From JBPESP01 sp051710585 (lineage in GTDB: Bacteria > Pseudomonadota > Gammaproteobacteria > Enterobacterales > Enterobacteriaceae): a DNA stretch of 64,000 bases. Location: positions 248,001 through 312,000 of the forward strand of contig JBPESP010000002.1 of the NCBI GenBank assembly GCA_051710585.1. The letters are read 5' to 3'. Shown piece by piece: positions 10,451-20,072 of this stretch (position 1 is its first letter; each line of letters begins with the position of its first letter). The notes under the pieces were generated by a model. That model searched no databases. It was not told where the DNA came from and saw only the letters and a program-made list of their open reading frames with translations. The translations under genes were made by a program, and so were the position numbers.

Positions 10451-10768
10451 AGCCGCCACAATGGTAGTAAAACTATTTTTAAATTAACTGTGGTTTTTTA
10501 AAGTCCTACCGCATCATCGGATCTTGATATGAAAATATTGCTGCAGCGAGAAGCATGCATGCATGAGTATAGCAGAGCTATATACCAGAAGCGTCGGAAA
10601 GAATGTTACATCTGGAGATATAAAATCTTATTGACTAGCTCTAACTTAAATATACTCGACATGGTGGTGTTCTCTGATAAGATTGGATTAGGACACCATT
10701 CTTTCTCTTGCGACGGAGACCCCCCCCTGCTTCCTATACAACAGCATATCACTGTTAAGAAGCGGCTA
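10451..10768. other. Non-coding stretch before the pts terminator
   Basis: Nothing recognisable. A plus-strand frame (10529-10801) is open for 90 codons but runs into the hairpin behind crr, has no family features, and is better explained as chance. Confidence 0.5.
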
Positions 10769-10807
10769 ATAAAACTAACGGCGTTCAATGAGCGCCGTTA
10801 GTTTTAT
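10769..10807 (-). terminator. Terminator of the ptsHI-crr operon
   Basis: A perfect 15-bp stem (10769-10783 with 10793-10807, including AACGGCG/CGCCGTT) closes a 9-base loop, 30 bases after the crr stop codon. A-run and T-run flanks make it work in either direction. It is the obvious end of the pts transcript. Confidence 0.85.
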
Positions 10808-10837
10808 CTCTTCGATCGAAACGGAAAAAGCATAAAT

Positions 10838-11347
10838 CTATTTGTGAATCCGGATGATTGGGGTTTCGCCAACCATAATGCTACCGGATAATTTTAGCAA
10901 TTCTTTGATTTCATCCATATTGGAAATAACCACTGGTGTTAAGGTTGATTTCACTTTTTCTTCCAGGAATGGCAGATTAAACTCAATCACAATATCACCT
11001 TTTTTAACACGTTGACCTTCTGCAGCAATACGGCGGAACCCTTCCCCTTTTAGCTCAACGGTATCGATACCAAAATGGATAAATAGCTCAATGCCGCTGT
11101 CGGATTTGATGGAGAAAGCGTGATTAGTCTCGAAAATTTTATCGATCGTGCCATCTGCCGGAGCAACTATTTTATTGCCGCTGGGCTTAATAGCAATCCC
11201 ATCGCCCAGAATCTTTTCAGCGAAAACCACATCAGGAATATCTTCAATGTTTACAATTTCCCCTGAAAGAGGGGCAACAATTTCAATACTTCCCGTCTCT
11301 TTCTTGTCATCATAAACCAGAGATTTTAGTTTATCAAACAAACCCAT
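10838..11347 (-). CDS. crr: PTS glucose-specific phosphocarrier EIIA-Glc
   Basis: Cytoplasmic EIIA domain that takes phosphate from HPr and passes it to glucose or sucrose EIIBC. In free-living enterics it also controls adenylate cyclase and inducer exclusion. The start is set at 11347 because the product then begins MGLFDKLKSL and is 169 residues, exactly as in E. coli. A purine-rich ribosome site (AGAGAGAAG) precedes it. The upstream 22-codon extension of the open frame is not conserved. Active-site histidines are in NHAFSI and LFIHFGIDTVELKGEGF. It is the last gene of ptsH-ptsI-crr, 43 bases after ptsI. Confidence 0.97.
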   Translation of the reverse strand: MGLFDKLKSLVYDDKKETGSIEIVAPLSGEIVNIEDIPDVVFAEKILGDGIAIKPSGNKIVAPADGTIDKIFETNHAFSIKSDSGIELFIHFGIDTVELKGEGFRRIAAEGQRVKKGDIVIEFNLPFLEEKVKSTLTPVVISNMDEIKELLKLSGSIMVGETPIIRIHK

Positions 11348-11390
11348 TATCTTCTCTCTTAAGCATTTATGTCGGATCAGCATTGTAAAA

Positions 11391-13118
11391 TCAGCGGAGC
11401 GTTTTTTTTTCAATAAATTTATTGACTAGATTCATTAACTCTTCCGTTGTTGGCTGGGCTAATGCTTCCTCTGCTAATATCTTTACATCATCAAAATTAG
11501 TATTGCGAATAATTTTCTTGATGCGCGGGATGGAGATAGCACTCATGCTAAATTTATCTAACCCCATCCCTAATAATAGTAGTGTAGCACGTTCATCTCC
11601 CGCTAGCTCACCACACATACCGGTCCACTTACCTGCAGCGTGAGACGCATCAATGACTTGCTTGATTAATGTCAGTACTGCCGGAGACATAGGATTATAC
11701 AGATGAGAAATAAGCTCATTACCGCGATCCACAGCAAGAGTATATTGAGTAAGGTCATTTGTCCCAATACTAAAAAAATCAACTTCCTGTGCTAGATGGC
11801 GTGCGATAACCGCAGCAGCGGGTGTCTCTACCATCACACCGACTTCAATGTCTTCATCAAAGGCCTTACCCTCTTCACGCAGTTGGCCTTTCAATAACGA
11901 CAGTTCCTGCTTCAGGGTACGCACTTCTTCTACTGAAATAATCATCGGGTACATAATGCGTAGCTTGCCGAACGCCGAGGCACGAAGGATAGCACGTAGC
12001 TGAGCATGCAGCATTTCTTTACGATCTAGCCCTATGCGGATAGCACGCCACCCGAGGAATGGATTATCCTCTTTTGGAAAATTCATATAGGGCAAATTTT
12101 TATCACCACCGATATCCATAGTGCGCACGATAATAGAGCCGGTAGGCATAGATTCCGCCACTGCCTTGTAAGCCTGAAATTGCTCATTTTCATCCGGCAG
12201 GGTATTACGGTCCATAAACAAAAACTCACTGCGATACAAACCAACCCCTTCCGCGCCATTGCGTTTGGTGCCCTCAACGTCGTGCACAGCACCGATATTT
12301 GCGCAGACTTCAACTTGATGAGCATCGAGGGTGATAGCGGGTAAATCTTTAAGCTTACCCAGCTCGCTCTTCTCAGCGGTATACTGGCTTTGTAGTACTT
12401 TCAACTTTTCAATTACTGATGGTTCGGGATTGATATAAATCTGATTATTTATCGCATCTAGAATCAGATAATCCCCATTAGCAACTTGCTTTGTAATATT
12501 ACCGGTTCCTACAATAGCCGGCAGCTCTAGCGAACGCGCCATAATTGACGTATGAGACGTCTGGCCGCCGATATCAGTAACGAAACCCAGAACCTTATCC
12601 AGATTCAGCTGCGCCGTTTCCGACGGGGTCAAATCCACTGCGACCAATACAACTTCCTCATTGATGACACTCAGATCAATAATCGGCATTGCAAGGATGT
12701 TGCATAGTAAACGTTTACCAATATCGCGCACGTCTGTAGCGCGTTCTTTAAGGTATTCATCGTCTAGTTCTTCTTGCGCTTTAGCTTGCGTTTCGGTCAC
12801 TAAATAAACCGCAGCATCTGCGCTGGCGAGCTCTTCTTTAATAAGAGCTACGATGTCCTGCTCAAGTTCTTCATCTTCCAATAACATGATATGGCCTTCA
12901 AAGATCTCTTCCTTTTCTTCACCAAAGGTTTCACCTGCTTTTATTTTGATCGCTTCCAATTGCGCGGAAGCTTTGGCACGTCCGGCAAAAAAACGTTCAA
13001 CTTCTTTCTCAACCTGCTCTGCGGTAATCTTTTTTTGGTTAATAACAATCTTACCTTCCTTCAGTAATAGCGCCTTGCCAAAGGCAATCCCTGGTGATGC
13101 TAAAATGCCTGAAATCAT
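11391..13118 (-). CDS. ptsI: PTS enzyme I (phosphoenolpyruvate-protein phosphotransferase)
   Basis: First common component of the sugar phosphotransferase system; transfers phosphate from phosphoenolpyruvate to HPr. At 575 residues it equals the E. coli enzyme. The phosphorylated histidine lies in GGQTSHTSIMARSLELPAIVG, near residue 189. The C-terminal PEP-binding barrel shows GAEGVGLYRSEFLFMDR, IRTLDIGGDK-like VRTMDIGGDKNLPY and the cysteine motif GMCGELAGD. All known catalytic residues I can identify are present. It is 50 bases from ptsH and 43 from crr, a single operon. Confidence 0.98.
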   Translation of the reverse strand: MISGILASPGIAFGKALLLKEGKIVINQKKITAEQVEKEVERFFAGRAKASAQLEAIKIKAGETFGEEKEEIFEGHIMLLEDEELEQDIVALIKEELASADAAVYLVTETQAKAQEELDDEYLKERATDVRDIGKRLLCNILAMPIIDLSVINEEVVLVAVDLTPSETAQLNLDKVLGFVTDIGGQTSHTSIMARSLELPAIVGTGNITKQVANGDYLILDAINNQIYINPEPSVIEKLKVLQSQYTAEKSELGKLKDLPAITLDAHQVEVCANIGAVHDVEGTKRNGAEGVGLYRSEFLFMDRNTLPDENEQFQAYKAVAESMPTGSIIVRTMDIGGDKNLPYMNFPKEDNPFLGWRAIRIGLDRKEMLHAQLRAILRASAFGKLRIMYPMIISVEEVRTLKQELSLLKGQLREEGKAFDEDIEVGVMVETPAAAVIARHLAQEVDFFSIGTNDLTQYTLAVDRGNELISHLYNPMSPAVLTLIKQVIDASHAAGKWTGMCGELAGDERATLLLLGMGLDKFSMSAISIPRIKKIIRNTNFDDVKILAEEALAQPTTEELMNLVNKFIEKKTLR

Positions 13119-13168
13119 AGCTCTACCTTACTCATGACACATGTTAACTTTAAAGACTGAACTATATA

Positions 13169-13426
13169 TTACTCGAGCTCTGCCATCAGTTTGATTAAAT
13201 GTTCTACTGCTTTTTGCTCATCTTCGCCTTCCGCAACAATAGTCATGATGGTACCTTGCGTCAAACCTAGAGTTTGTAGTTTGAATAGGCTTTTAGCGCT
13301 TGCACTTTTGCCATTAGAGGTCACGGTAATTTCAGAACTAAAACTTTTAGCTTCCCTGACAAACTGGGCGGTGGGACGGGTATGCAGGCCGTTAGGAGCA
13401 GTAATCGTAATTTCTTGCTGGTACAT
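13169..13426 (-). CDS. ptsH: PTS phosphocarrier protein HPr
   Basis: Small cytoplasmic phosphocarrier between enzyme I and the EIIA proteins. The start chosen at 13426 gives 85 residues beginning MYQQEITITAPNGLHTRP, the E. coli length; the open frame extends five codons further upstream without conservation. The phospho-histidine H15 lies in LHTRPTAQF, and S46 in SASAKSLFKLQTLG is kept. The residue after HTRP is threonine where E. coli has alanine, a tolerable change beside the active site. It heads the operon. Confidence 0.97.
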   Translation of the reverse strand: MYQQEITITAPNGLHTRPTAQFVREAKSFSSEITVTSNGKSASAKSLFKLQTLGLTQGTIMTIVAEGEDEQKAVEHLIKLMAELE

Positions 13427-13854
13427 TTTATTTTTTCCCAACTTATTAAATGATATCAGTATTATTGGGGCTAAAGTTTAGCCTAAAAAGTTCACTTTAG
13501 CCTATATAGTTCTTGTGAAATCTGTGGCGCCATCATAGATATTGCCGTCCTGACAGGGCGTCGCAGTATTAATTTATTAATCATCCAATCTAGAAGTATG
13601 ATTGATTTTGATATAAATTATCATGCTATTTTTTGTTGAAAAAACTGTAGGCCAACGAGTATTTTTGTTAACTTCATAATAAATATCCTAATTAATTTTA
13701 TATTACAAAATAACTATCCTTTTAAATAAAGGATAGGATCAATAAAATCAATTTACGATGGCTTAGCAGTATAATTTACCTCTGAAAGTACCCCTTGATA
13801 GGTACTTTTTTTCAATAAACCTAGCATAGCGAGCCTTATGGTGATTTAAGTGGA

Positions 13855-14760
13855 AATAAAAAGATCAGTAAACAGGGCGGTAGTGAAGTAATACTACTCA
13901 CCAGAATATAAGATCGCCACGACAGTCTTCTTTAATAAGCTATTCTTTAGCTTTCTATTGCAATCATACCTTAACGGCGGTTCTGTAGGCGATGGTGGTA
14001 AAATACCTCTTTAATTTCATCAGATAAGGCACAGTTCTGATCGCTTCATCTCAAGTCCAGATTATCAGAGATGTGAAGGCAGCGCTAATCCCCCCCTTTA
14101 ATCCCTCCTGTATTTTGTACGGCCTAGTTCAATTTAGTCGCCGGTAGTGCCCCTGGGTGATAATAGAGAAGTCAGCAGGCTCACTCCCATCACAACCGTA
14201 AATACATTCTTACCATAGATATTTTTAGATAGGGGTTAACACCAATAATCGCGCCTCCACTACCAACCCTCACGATAAAAAAGATCCACTTCGTCTTCAA
14301 TATCCTGCCAAATAATCTCTGGACTGAGTAGTCTGCGCGTGAATAAGCGGGTTTTTGTTTAATTACTAAATTACTGCAGCATCAGGAATCTCACAGGATC
14401 GGGCGCGACAACTCTCTTTGCCTTGGTGATGCCCTCTTTAATCCCTTTCTAGCCGTCTGTTAGTATCAAATTAGTGTATAGAGCCTTTAAGAGGCTTCCA
14501 GTGCGCTGGTCAACGTCAGTTTTTTAGGCGCGGTTCGCTACGAAATAGGCAAAGCGATACCTGTTTGCCGGTGCTAGGCTCTACCAATTTTACGCCAAAT
14601 TTTGGCATAGCTCATGAATTTTACTCGTGATCATTCCTATAGTTTATATGCAAAAGAAATGGATTTCTAACATCCAGTAGAAGTGGCAGACTTGTATATA
14701 TATTAATGTTATTGACATATAAGTGTTAAGAACTAGATACCGTATAGCCAGCGTGGTATT
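13855..14760 (-). pseudogene. cysK: Cysteine synthase A pseudogene
   Basis: On the minus strand almost the whole of CysK can be followed across frames. Blocks seen are VRNPF (for ESRNPSF), GVKLVEPSTG (for GVELVEPTSG), GIKEGITKAKRVVAPDP, EIIWQDIEDEVD (for EIWEDTDGQVD), VRVGSGG (for GVGTGG), an ITQALAGDEIKPG-like block and TTALFTDLF near the end. Many stops and frameshifts interrupt it. CysK makes L-cysteine from O-acetylserine and sulfide with PLP. It sits upstream of ptsH exactly as in E. coli. Its death implies that cysteine or the alternative CysM route comes from elsewhere. Confidence 0.92.
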
Positions 14761-14789
14761 TATCCATCCATATTACCGTAGTGCTAAAT

Positions 14790-15480
14790 TACCGTAGTGC
14801 TAAAATCGCCACCGGCATAATCACTAAATTCACGATTTATATCATGGTAAACACATTTACCAACGCGCAACGCTGCATATTTAGCACTTTGTGCTGCTAC
14901 AGAACAGCCCATATGGGCTGGAGCGGGACCTTGTATTTATAAAGGGATAATCACAATATTGAATGGCTAAGATCCAAGCGCTGAATAAAAACCGTTGGCG
15001 CTAGTGTTTAGCTAATGGCCGAAATAAAATGCAACATCAGTAAAATACTCTTTCGATAGGTACTTAATGTATATTCAGGTATTCGCGGTACAGAACAAAA
15101 CGGCATATCGCGCATCAGATCCACCAGTTCACTATCCCAACTATCATTGTCTGTCAGATGCGTTTACAACGGTTATGTCAGTAGAAGTCTCTGAATAATG
15201 AAGCACTCACGTCGGCATTACACTGTAAAACAATAAAATACCAATAGCAGCGTTAGCATAACGAGTAATACCCATGAGGAGATAGTTCAGCTAACACGAC
15301 CAATTTGGAAATATAACCCATAAATTGCGGGATCGACAGGCTCAATTATCGATACAGTCACCAAGGATGCCTCCTAAATAGCGTTCATTCACCAATAAAG
15401 GCAGTAGACATATAACGTTTAATGCCGTGCAGCGTAATATTAAACGCCAGGCGCTAAAAAAGTAATGTACGCCGCCGCGG
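14790..15480 (-). pseudogene. cysZ: Sulfate transporter CysZ pseudogene
   Basis: The minus strand shows, in broken frames, a start region GVHYFFSAWRLI with LLPLLVN (E. coli GFYYFAQGWKLV and LPLLVN), then IPQFMGYI, MRDMP, SAWILAIQ with YCDYP, and NLVIMPVA near the C-terminus. These are the landmarks of CysZ, the inner-membrane sulfate permease, in the right order and spacing upstream of the cysK remnant. The gene is clearly dead. Together with cysK it marks loss of assimilatory sulfur metabolism at this locus. Confidence 0.85.
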
Positions 15481-15747
15481 CGGTTAGCTCGTTTGTATAA
15501 TATATTGTATTATTTATATCGAAATAGATAAGGGGTATTATCATATTTTTTGGCGTTAATAACGATTATTTTATTTTATCTGAAAGAAATAAAAAATAAC
15601 TTGCTAAACTCTTTTTTGCCATACGGTACCAGTACCCTGTAGACTTGTACCTGTCTATATAGGCAAATACAGTTAAATAGGGTGAATGTTTGCCGATATG
15701 GAAATGTGTAATGATATGGCAATGTGTAATGAATTAAAACAACTGAG

Positions 15748-16773
15748 ATGGCTATGATGCAGGATTTACGGCTGATATTAATTATAGTTGGCGCAATCGC
15801 GATTATAACATTACTATTACATGGTCTTTGGACAAAACGTCAAGAACGCTCGGCAGTTTTTACTGGCTGCCCAGTCAAAAGACTAAAACAAAAATGTCAG
15901 GATCAGGACAAACCCTCGCTCTTTCAGTGCGATGAAGAAGGAGTGTGTGGAGTCCACGTCACGCATGTTTTCCATCATGACGATGCATATATCGGAAATT
16001 TTGATAATAACACATTGTTATCTGATCCAGCCAGCAACCCCATCAAGGGGAAACCCGATAACGCTTCTGATTCTCTTCTGGCGAATAGATTCAAACAATT
16101 CGTCTTCAATGCCTCCCGCGAGTCACTGCAAATTCATACCACTGAAGCTGCCATACCTGCCTGTAACCAAGTCACTTCCGACAGCGACGCGATGGGCGCG
16201 CGGGATGACAATGATTCACTATTGCCTGCCGCTAGCAGCGCTAGTACGCCCGAAACAGATTACCGGTCATCGACGCCTACTGCGGCCAACGCAGGGACAC
16301 TCAATATGGCAAAAGAGAATTCAGTCAAAGTAACGCAGGTACTGAAAAAAGAAACGGTGCTAATACTACATGTCGCCGCCCATAACGGTACGGTGTTAGG
16401 CGGTGAAGAATTGCTAAAAAACGTGCTACAAGCGGGTTTTCAGTTTGGCGAAATGAATATATTTCATCGTTATCTTAATCCTGGCGGCCGTGGACCGGTG
16501 CTGTTCAGTTTAGCCAATATGGTCAAGCCCGGTTCATTCAATCTTGGTGATATGGCTGATTTCACCACGCCAGGTATATCCATGTTCATGATGGTGCCAT
16601 CCTATGGCAATGCCCATCAGAACTTTAAACTTATGCTGCAGTCCGCCCAGTGCATCGCCGATGATTGCGGCGGCGTAGTACTTGACGATAAGCGGCGGAT
16701 GATAACCCCGCAGAAACTAGACAGCTATAAAGAGTGCATTCGTCAAGCGTTAGAGGAGAATACCAGTGTCTAG
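15748..16773 (+). CDS. zipA: Cell division protein ZipA
   Basis: Inner-membrane protein that tethers FtsZ to the membrane and helps assemble the division septum. The product is 341 residues (E. coli 328). It has an N-terminal membrane anchor (LRLILIIVGAIAIITLLLH, about residues 7-25), a basic patch, then a variable Ser/Asn/Ala-rich linker to about residue 195. The linker is unlike the Pro/Gln-rich one of E. coli, as expected for this region. The FtsZ-binding domain follows from VLILHVAAHNG through GPVLFSLANMVKPGSFN and NFKLMLQSAQCIADDCGG. The start could equally be the ATG two codons downstream (15754), which gives the MMQDLRL start of E. coli. The conserved zipA-ligA order is kept. Confidence 0.95.
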   Translation: MAMMQDLRLILIIVGAIAIITLLLHGLWTKRQERSAVFTGCPVKRLKQKCQDQDKPSLFQCDEEGVCGVHVTHVFHHDDAYIGNFDNNTLLSDPASNPIKGKPDNASDSLLANRFKQFVFNASRESLQIHTTEAAIPACNQVTSDSDAMGARDDNDSLLPAASSASTPETDYRSSTPTAANAGTLNMAKENSVKVTQVLKKETVLILHVAAHNGTVLGGEELLKNVLQAGFQFGEMNIFHRYLNPGGRGPVLFSLANMVKPGSFNLGDMADFTTPGISMFMMVPSYGNAHQNFKLMLQSAQCIADDCGGVVLDDKRRMITPQKLDSYKECIRQALEENTSV

Positions 16774-16992
16774 ATGTATATAGCTAAACAGGATATCTCT
16801 GTTTGTAAATATGCACCGATCACCGTCTGTCTGCGACGGATATGGTCAGGCTTATCTGCTATAGCGTATTTTATCCATCTGCCCGGCAGCGATTATCTTG
16901 CCGGTTATCGCTAACCAGAATTGAGCGATCGCTGTTAAAATAGAGTCATTCTCAACCTCTATACTTGCGGTTTTTACTGCTGGTGGTGCACC

Positions 16993-19023
16993 ATGAAACA
17001 GAGTGAACAATATATCCTGCGATTGCGTAAGCAATTACGACACTGGGAATACCTCTATTATGTAGAAGCTACCCCTGAAGTGCCCGATAGTGAATATGAC
17101 CGGGTTATGGCGGAACTGTGCATACTAGAAGCTAAACGACCAGACCTACTAACTGCTGATTCTCCTAGTCAACGCGTTGGCGGACAAGCGAAAGGCAGTT
17201 TTTGGCAAGTGCGCCATGAAGTGCCCATGCTGTCGCTGGATAATGCTTTTGAAAAAGAGGGTTTTCTAGCATTCGATAAGCGAGTACGTGACAGACTTAA
17301 ACGCTCTGACGACATAAACTATTGCTGCGAGCTAAAAATAGACGGCGTAGCGGTCAGCCTGCTATATGAGAACGGTAAGCTGGTGCGGGCTGCCACCCGC
17401 GGCGACGGCATCACCGGTGAGGATATCACTGCTAACGTGCGCACCATCCGAAGCATTCCGTTATGTTTGCAAGATCACGAAAACCTACCGAAGCGACTGG
17501 AGATCCGTGGTGAAGTATTCATGTCAAAAGAGGGTTTTCTTCGGCTGAATGAAGCCGCAAAACGGAAAGGGGGCAAAATCTTTGCTAATATGCGCAACCT
17601 CGCAGCCGGCTCTTTACGCCAGTTGAATCCTGTAATTACCGCTAAAAGACCATTGATGTTTTATTGCTATGGCGCCGGCTTGCTTGAGGACGGCGAGCTA
17701 CCAAATAGTCAGTGGGAGTGTTTGCAAAAGTTCAAAAGCTGGGGGGTACCGGTTAACGACCGCGTCTGCCGCTGCATCGGTAGTAAAGCAGTGCTGGATT
17801 TTTATCGGCAAGTGCACGCAGAACGATCATTGTTCGGGTTTGATATTGATGGTGTAGTGATTAAGGTCGACTCGCTGGCACTACAGCAGCGGCTGGGGTT
17901 TGTCGCTCGCGCACCGCGCTGGGCTATCGCCTATAAATTTCCAGCCCAGGAACAGTTGACCCGGGTACGCGACGTGGAGTTTCAGGTAGGAAGGACTGGC
18001 GCAGTCACGCCGGTCGCACGCCTTGAACCAATACTGGTTTCCGGAGTAATGGTCAGTAACGCCACCCTGCATAATACTCTTGAAGTAAAGCGGTTAGGGC
18101 TTATGATTGGCGATACGGTAATTGTACGTCGTGCCGGCGATGTTATCCCGAAAATTGTTGGCGTCGTTACATCTAAACGACCGGCAAAGGTGAGACCGGT
18201 AAAATTTCCGACGCAATGCCCGATTTGTAACTCGAACGTTAAACGGCTAGAAGGTGAGGCGATACTACGTTGCACCGCAGGCCTGATTTGCGCTGCCCAA
18301 CGCAAGGAAGCGCTGCAGCATTTCGTTTCCCGTCGGGCGATGAATATCGACGGTATTGGCGATAAGATCATTGATCAGCTAGTAGAACGAGAGCTGGTAA
18401 AAACCCCGGCAGACCTATTCCGGTTAAATAAAGAAATCCTGATGCAACTGGATAGGATGGGGCCAAAATCAGCTCAAAATTTGCTAGAAGCGTTGGAAAA
18501 AGCCCGGCAGAGTAGCTTTGCACGATTTTTGTACGCACTTGGGATTCGCGAGGTTGGCGAGGTCACTGCCGCAAATCTAGCTGCCGCCTACGGCACGCTT
18601 GACGCGCTGATTTCTGCTGATATCGATTCGCTGACGCACGTTCAGAATATTGCCAAAATTGTCGCGACTCATATACGCCACTTTTTTGAAAAAACGCATA
18701 ATATCGAAATGATCCGGGATTTATTGAGCCCGGCAATCGGTATTCGTTGGCCTGAGCCTGCGCCCGTTGCGGCGAAGGATAATCCCTTCGCCGGGAAAAC
18801 TATTGTCTTGACCGGATCACTAAGCAGCCTATCGCGAATAGAGGCCAAGGATCGGCTGGTCGCGCTCAGAGCTCGAGTCAGCGGCAGAATTTCCAGTAAA
18901 ACTGATCTGATCATTGTGGGGAAGGCGCCAGGATCCAACTTTTTAAAGGCGCAGAAGTTAAATATTCCAGTGATGAATGAAGCAAAAATGATGCGTCTTC
19001 TGGGAGACTCTTCAGAAACATAA
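16993..19023 (+). CDS. ligA: NAD-dependent DNA ligase
   Basis: Seals nicks during replication and repair using NAD. The product is 676 residues (E. coli 671). Domains in order: the Ia segment with YYVEATPEVPDSEYD; the adenylation domain with lysine K115 in CELKIDGVAVSLL; the OB fold; and a four-cysteine zinc finger (CPICNSNV and CTAGLICAAQ). The helix-hairpin-helix region follows, and the BRCT domain (NPFAGKTIVLTGSLSSLSR) is at the C-terminus. All are complete with no stops. A 219-base gap separates it from zipA, longer than usual, with nothing identifiable in it. Confidence 0.97.
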   Translation: MKQSEQYILRLRKQLRHWEYLYYVEATPEVPDSEYDRVMAELCILEAKRPDLLTADSPSQRVGGQAKGSFWQVRHEVPMLSLDNAFEKEGFLAFDKRVRDRLKRSDDINYCCELKIDGVAVSLLYENGKLVRAATRGDGITGEDITANVRTIRSIPLCLQDHENLPKRLEIRGEVFMSKEGFLRLNEAAKRKGGKIFANMRNLAAGSLRQLNPVITAKRPLMFYCYGAGLLEDGELPNSQWECLQKFKSWGVPVNDRVCRCIGSKAVLDFYRQVHAERSLFGFDIDGVVIKVDSLALQQRLGFVARAPRWAIAYKFPAQEQLTRVRDVEFQVGRTGAVTPVARLEPILVSGVMVSNATLHNTLEVKRLGLMIGDTVIVRRAGDVIPKIVGVVTSKRPAKVRPVKFPTQCPICNSNVKRLEGEAILRCTAGLICAAQRKEALQHFVSRRAMNIDGIGDKIIDQLVERELVKTPADLFRLNKEILMQLDRMGPKSAQNLLEALEKARQSSFARFLYALGIREVGEVTAANLAAAYGTLDALISADIDSLTHVQNIAKIVATHIRHFFEKTHNIEMIRDLLSPAIGIRWPEPAPVAAKDNPFAGKTIVLTGSLSSLSRIEAKDRLVALRARVSGRISSKTDLIIVGKAPGSNFLKAQKLNIPVMNEAKMMRLLGDSSET

Positions 19024-19035
19024 GAGAGTGATAAT

Positions 19036-19170
19036 GTGAAAAGAAAAGATCTACTGGCCATTGCTAATACCGCAATGCTGTTTGATAAATATCAAGGGTG
19101 GATGTTTATATATTTTCTCGAACCTTATCTCCTCTGGTTTGCCCGCAAAAGAGAATTTCCAGAAGGATAA
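19036..19170 (+). pseudogene. DUF3820 (YpeB-like) protein, truncated by a stop
   Basis: A frame starting at GTG 19036 reads KRKDLLAIANTAMLFDKYQG and continues to FARKREFPEG, closely matching E. coli YpeB (KKDLLAIANTPMPFGKYQG ... FARKDEFPAG), which also follows ligA. It stops at TAA 19168-19170 after 44 residues where the family continues for about 25 more. The following bases still hint at the rest (LSWLI for LGELM), so a Lys codon has probably become a stop. Function unknown. It could still make a short protein. Confidence 0.75.
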
Positions 19171-19460
19171 CTATCCTGGCTTATTTAAATCTTAGCGCAA
19201 TACTCAATACATCTGAATGTGCAAAGTTTTGTTGCAAGTTAAAAATCCTTCCTCTCCGCACAAGTACTGGAGAACAACGTTATAGAGCGACCAGCGTCAA
19301 TACAGCGCTCTTTTCTATAAAAACCAAGCACCTTAGGTTCTAGCTATAGCCTATTGCTTAACTTAAGATTGCAGAAATAATTAAAACACTATTAAGAAAT
19401 CCGAACTGAAACATGCGCATCAGAACTTAGCTCGCTGAGCGATTCCTCAGCGTTGACACA
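19171..19460. other. Junction between the ligA block and the deo block
   Basis: No gene. Left of it gene order matches the E. coli ligA region (about 54 min); right of it, the ytjB-deo region (about 99 min). A rearrangement breakpoint therefore lies here or was carried by a lost element. No IS end is recognisable. Confidence 0.5.
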
Positions 19461-19469
19461 CAGCTGACA

Positions 19470-20030
19470 CACAGTTCTCATCTCAGCGGCTGCTTGCAGT
19501 AGCGTTTATTATAGCAGGGTATTCCACTGCGCTGCAGCTGTCGACAATTAAAGTCGAGCTATCCAGCAGCATGCTGCTGCCCCCATGCGCGAAATGGGGC
19601 GTTTTGCCAAAGAGAGCTATACCTAAGTTAAGCGCGTGATGTTTTCTATCAAAATAACTGGCCATGACAACAATAGCGTGTCTATTGAATGGGTTTTAGA
19701 TCACTTGACGTAAAACACCCGCATTCTCGACACCACCGTACACAATATAGATGACATCCTAGTGGCGATGCAACACTATAGCAAAAAAAATCAGCTTACC
19801 CCTCAGGATAAGATATCGGCAATCAGAAGGCAGATGGGCTTCTTAACCCATTAGCTGCTGCAGATAATTGAAAATAACGAGAACTCCCTAGCGGTTTTGT
19901 CTGTTTGATGCTGGATCTCCACCTTTGAGATCGAAGAAAAATAGGTAGAAAATACCACCAATCTGGCGTACCTTCTGCTGGCGCTCCTCCCCCATCCATA
20001 TAATCCCTTAGCGCGCGCCTGTTGATGCTC
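19470..20030 (+). pseudogene. Membrane protein YtjB/Smp pseudogene
   Basis: The plus strand reads, with several breaks, VLDHLT then NTRILDTTVHNIDDILVAMQ (E. coli Smp: ILDQLTDESRILDAGVYD), and near the end VENTTNLAYLLLALL (for VDNTTNILRLMLLLSLAIG). This pattern and the convergent position beside deoD, as in E. coli where ytjB faces the deo operon across yjjJ and lplA, identify it. The intervening yjjJ and lplA are gone. Multiple stops make it non-functional. Confidence 0.7.
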
Positions 20031-20041
20031 CACCGAAAACC

Positions 20042-20068
20042 AAAAAACGCCTAAGCGCCTCTTAGGCG
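20042..20068 (-). terminator. Terminator of the deo operon
   Basis: CGCCTAAG and CTTAGGCG form an 8-bp stem with a 5-base loop directly after the deoD stop. On the minus strand the stem is followed by six T residues, a textbook intrinsic terminator. Confidence 0.85.
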
Positions 20069-20072
20069 AGGC

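Noticed and set aside
10529..10801. 90-codon plus-strand frame ending in the crr terminator
   Set aside because: No family features, AT-rich composition, and the last codons are the terminator hairpin itself.
16774..16992. Possible small gene between zipA and ligA (60-codon minus frame)
   Set aside because: No ribosome site or conserved partner; it overlaps the start of ligA and is best seen as a shadow.
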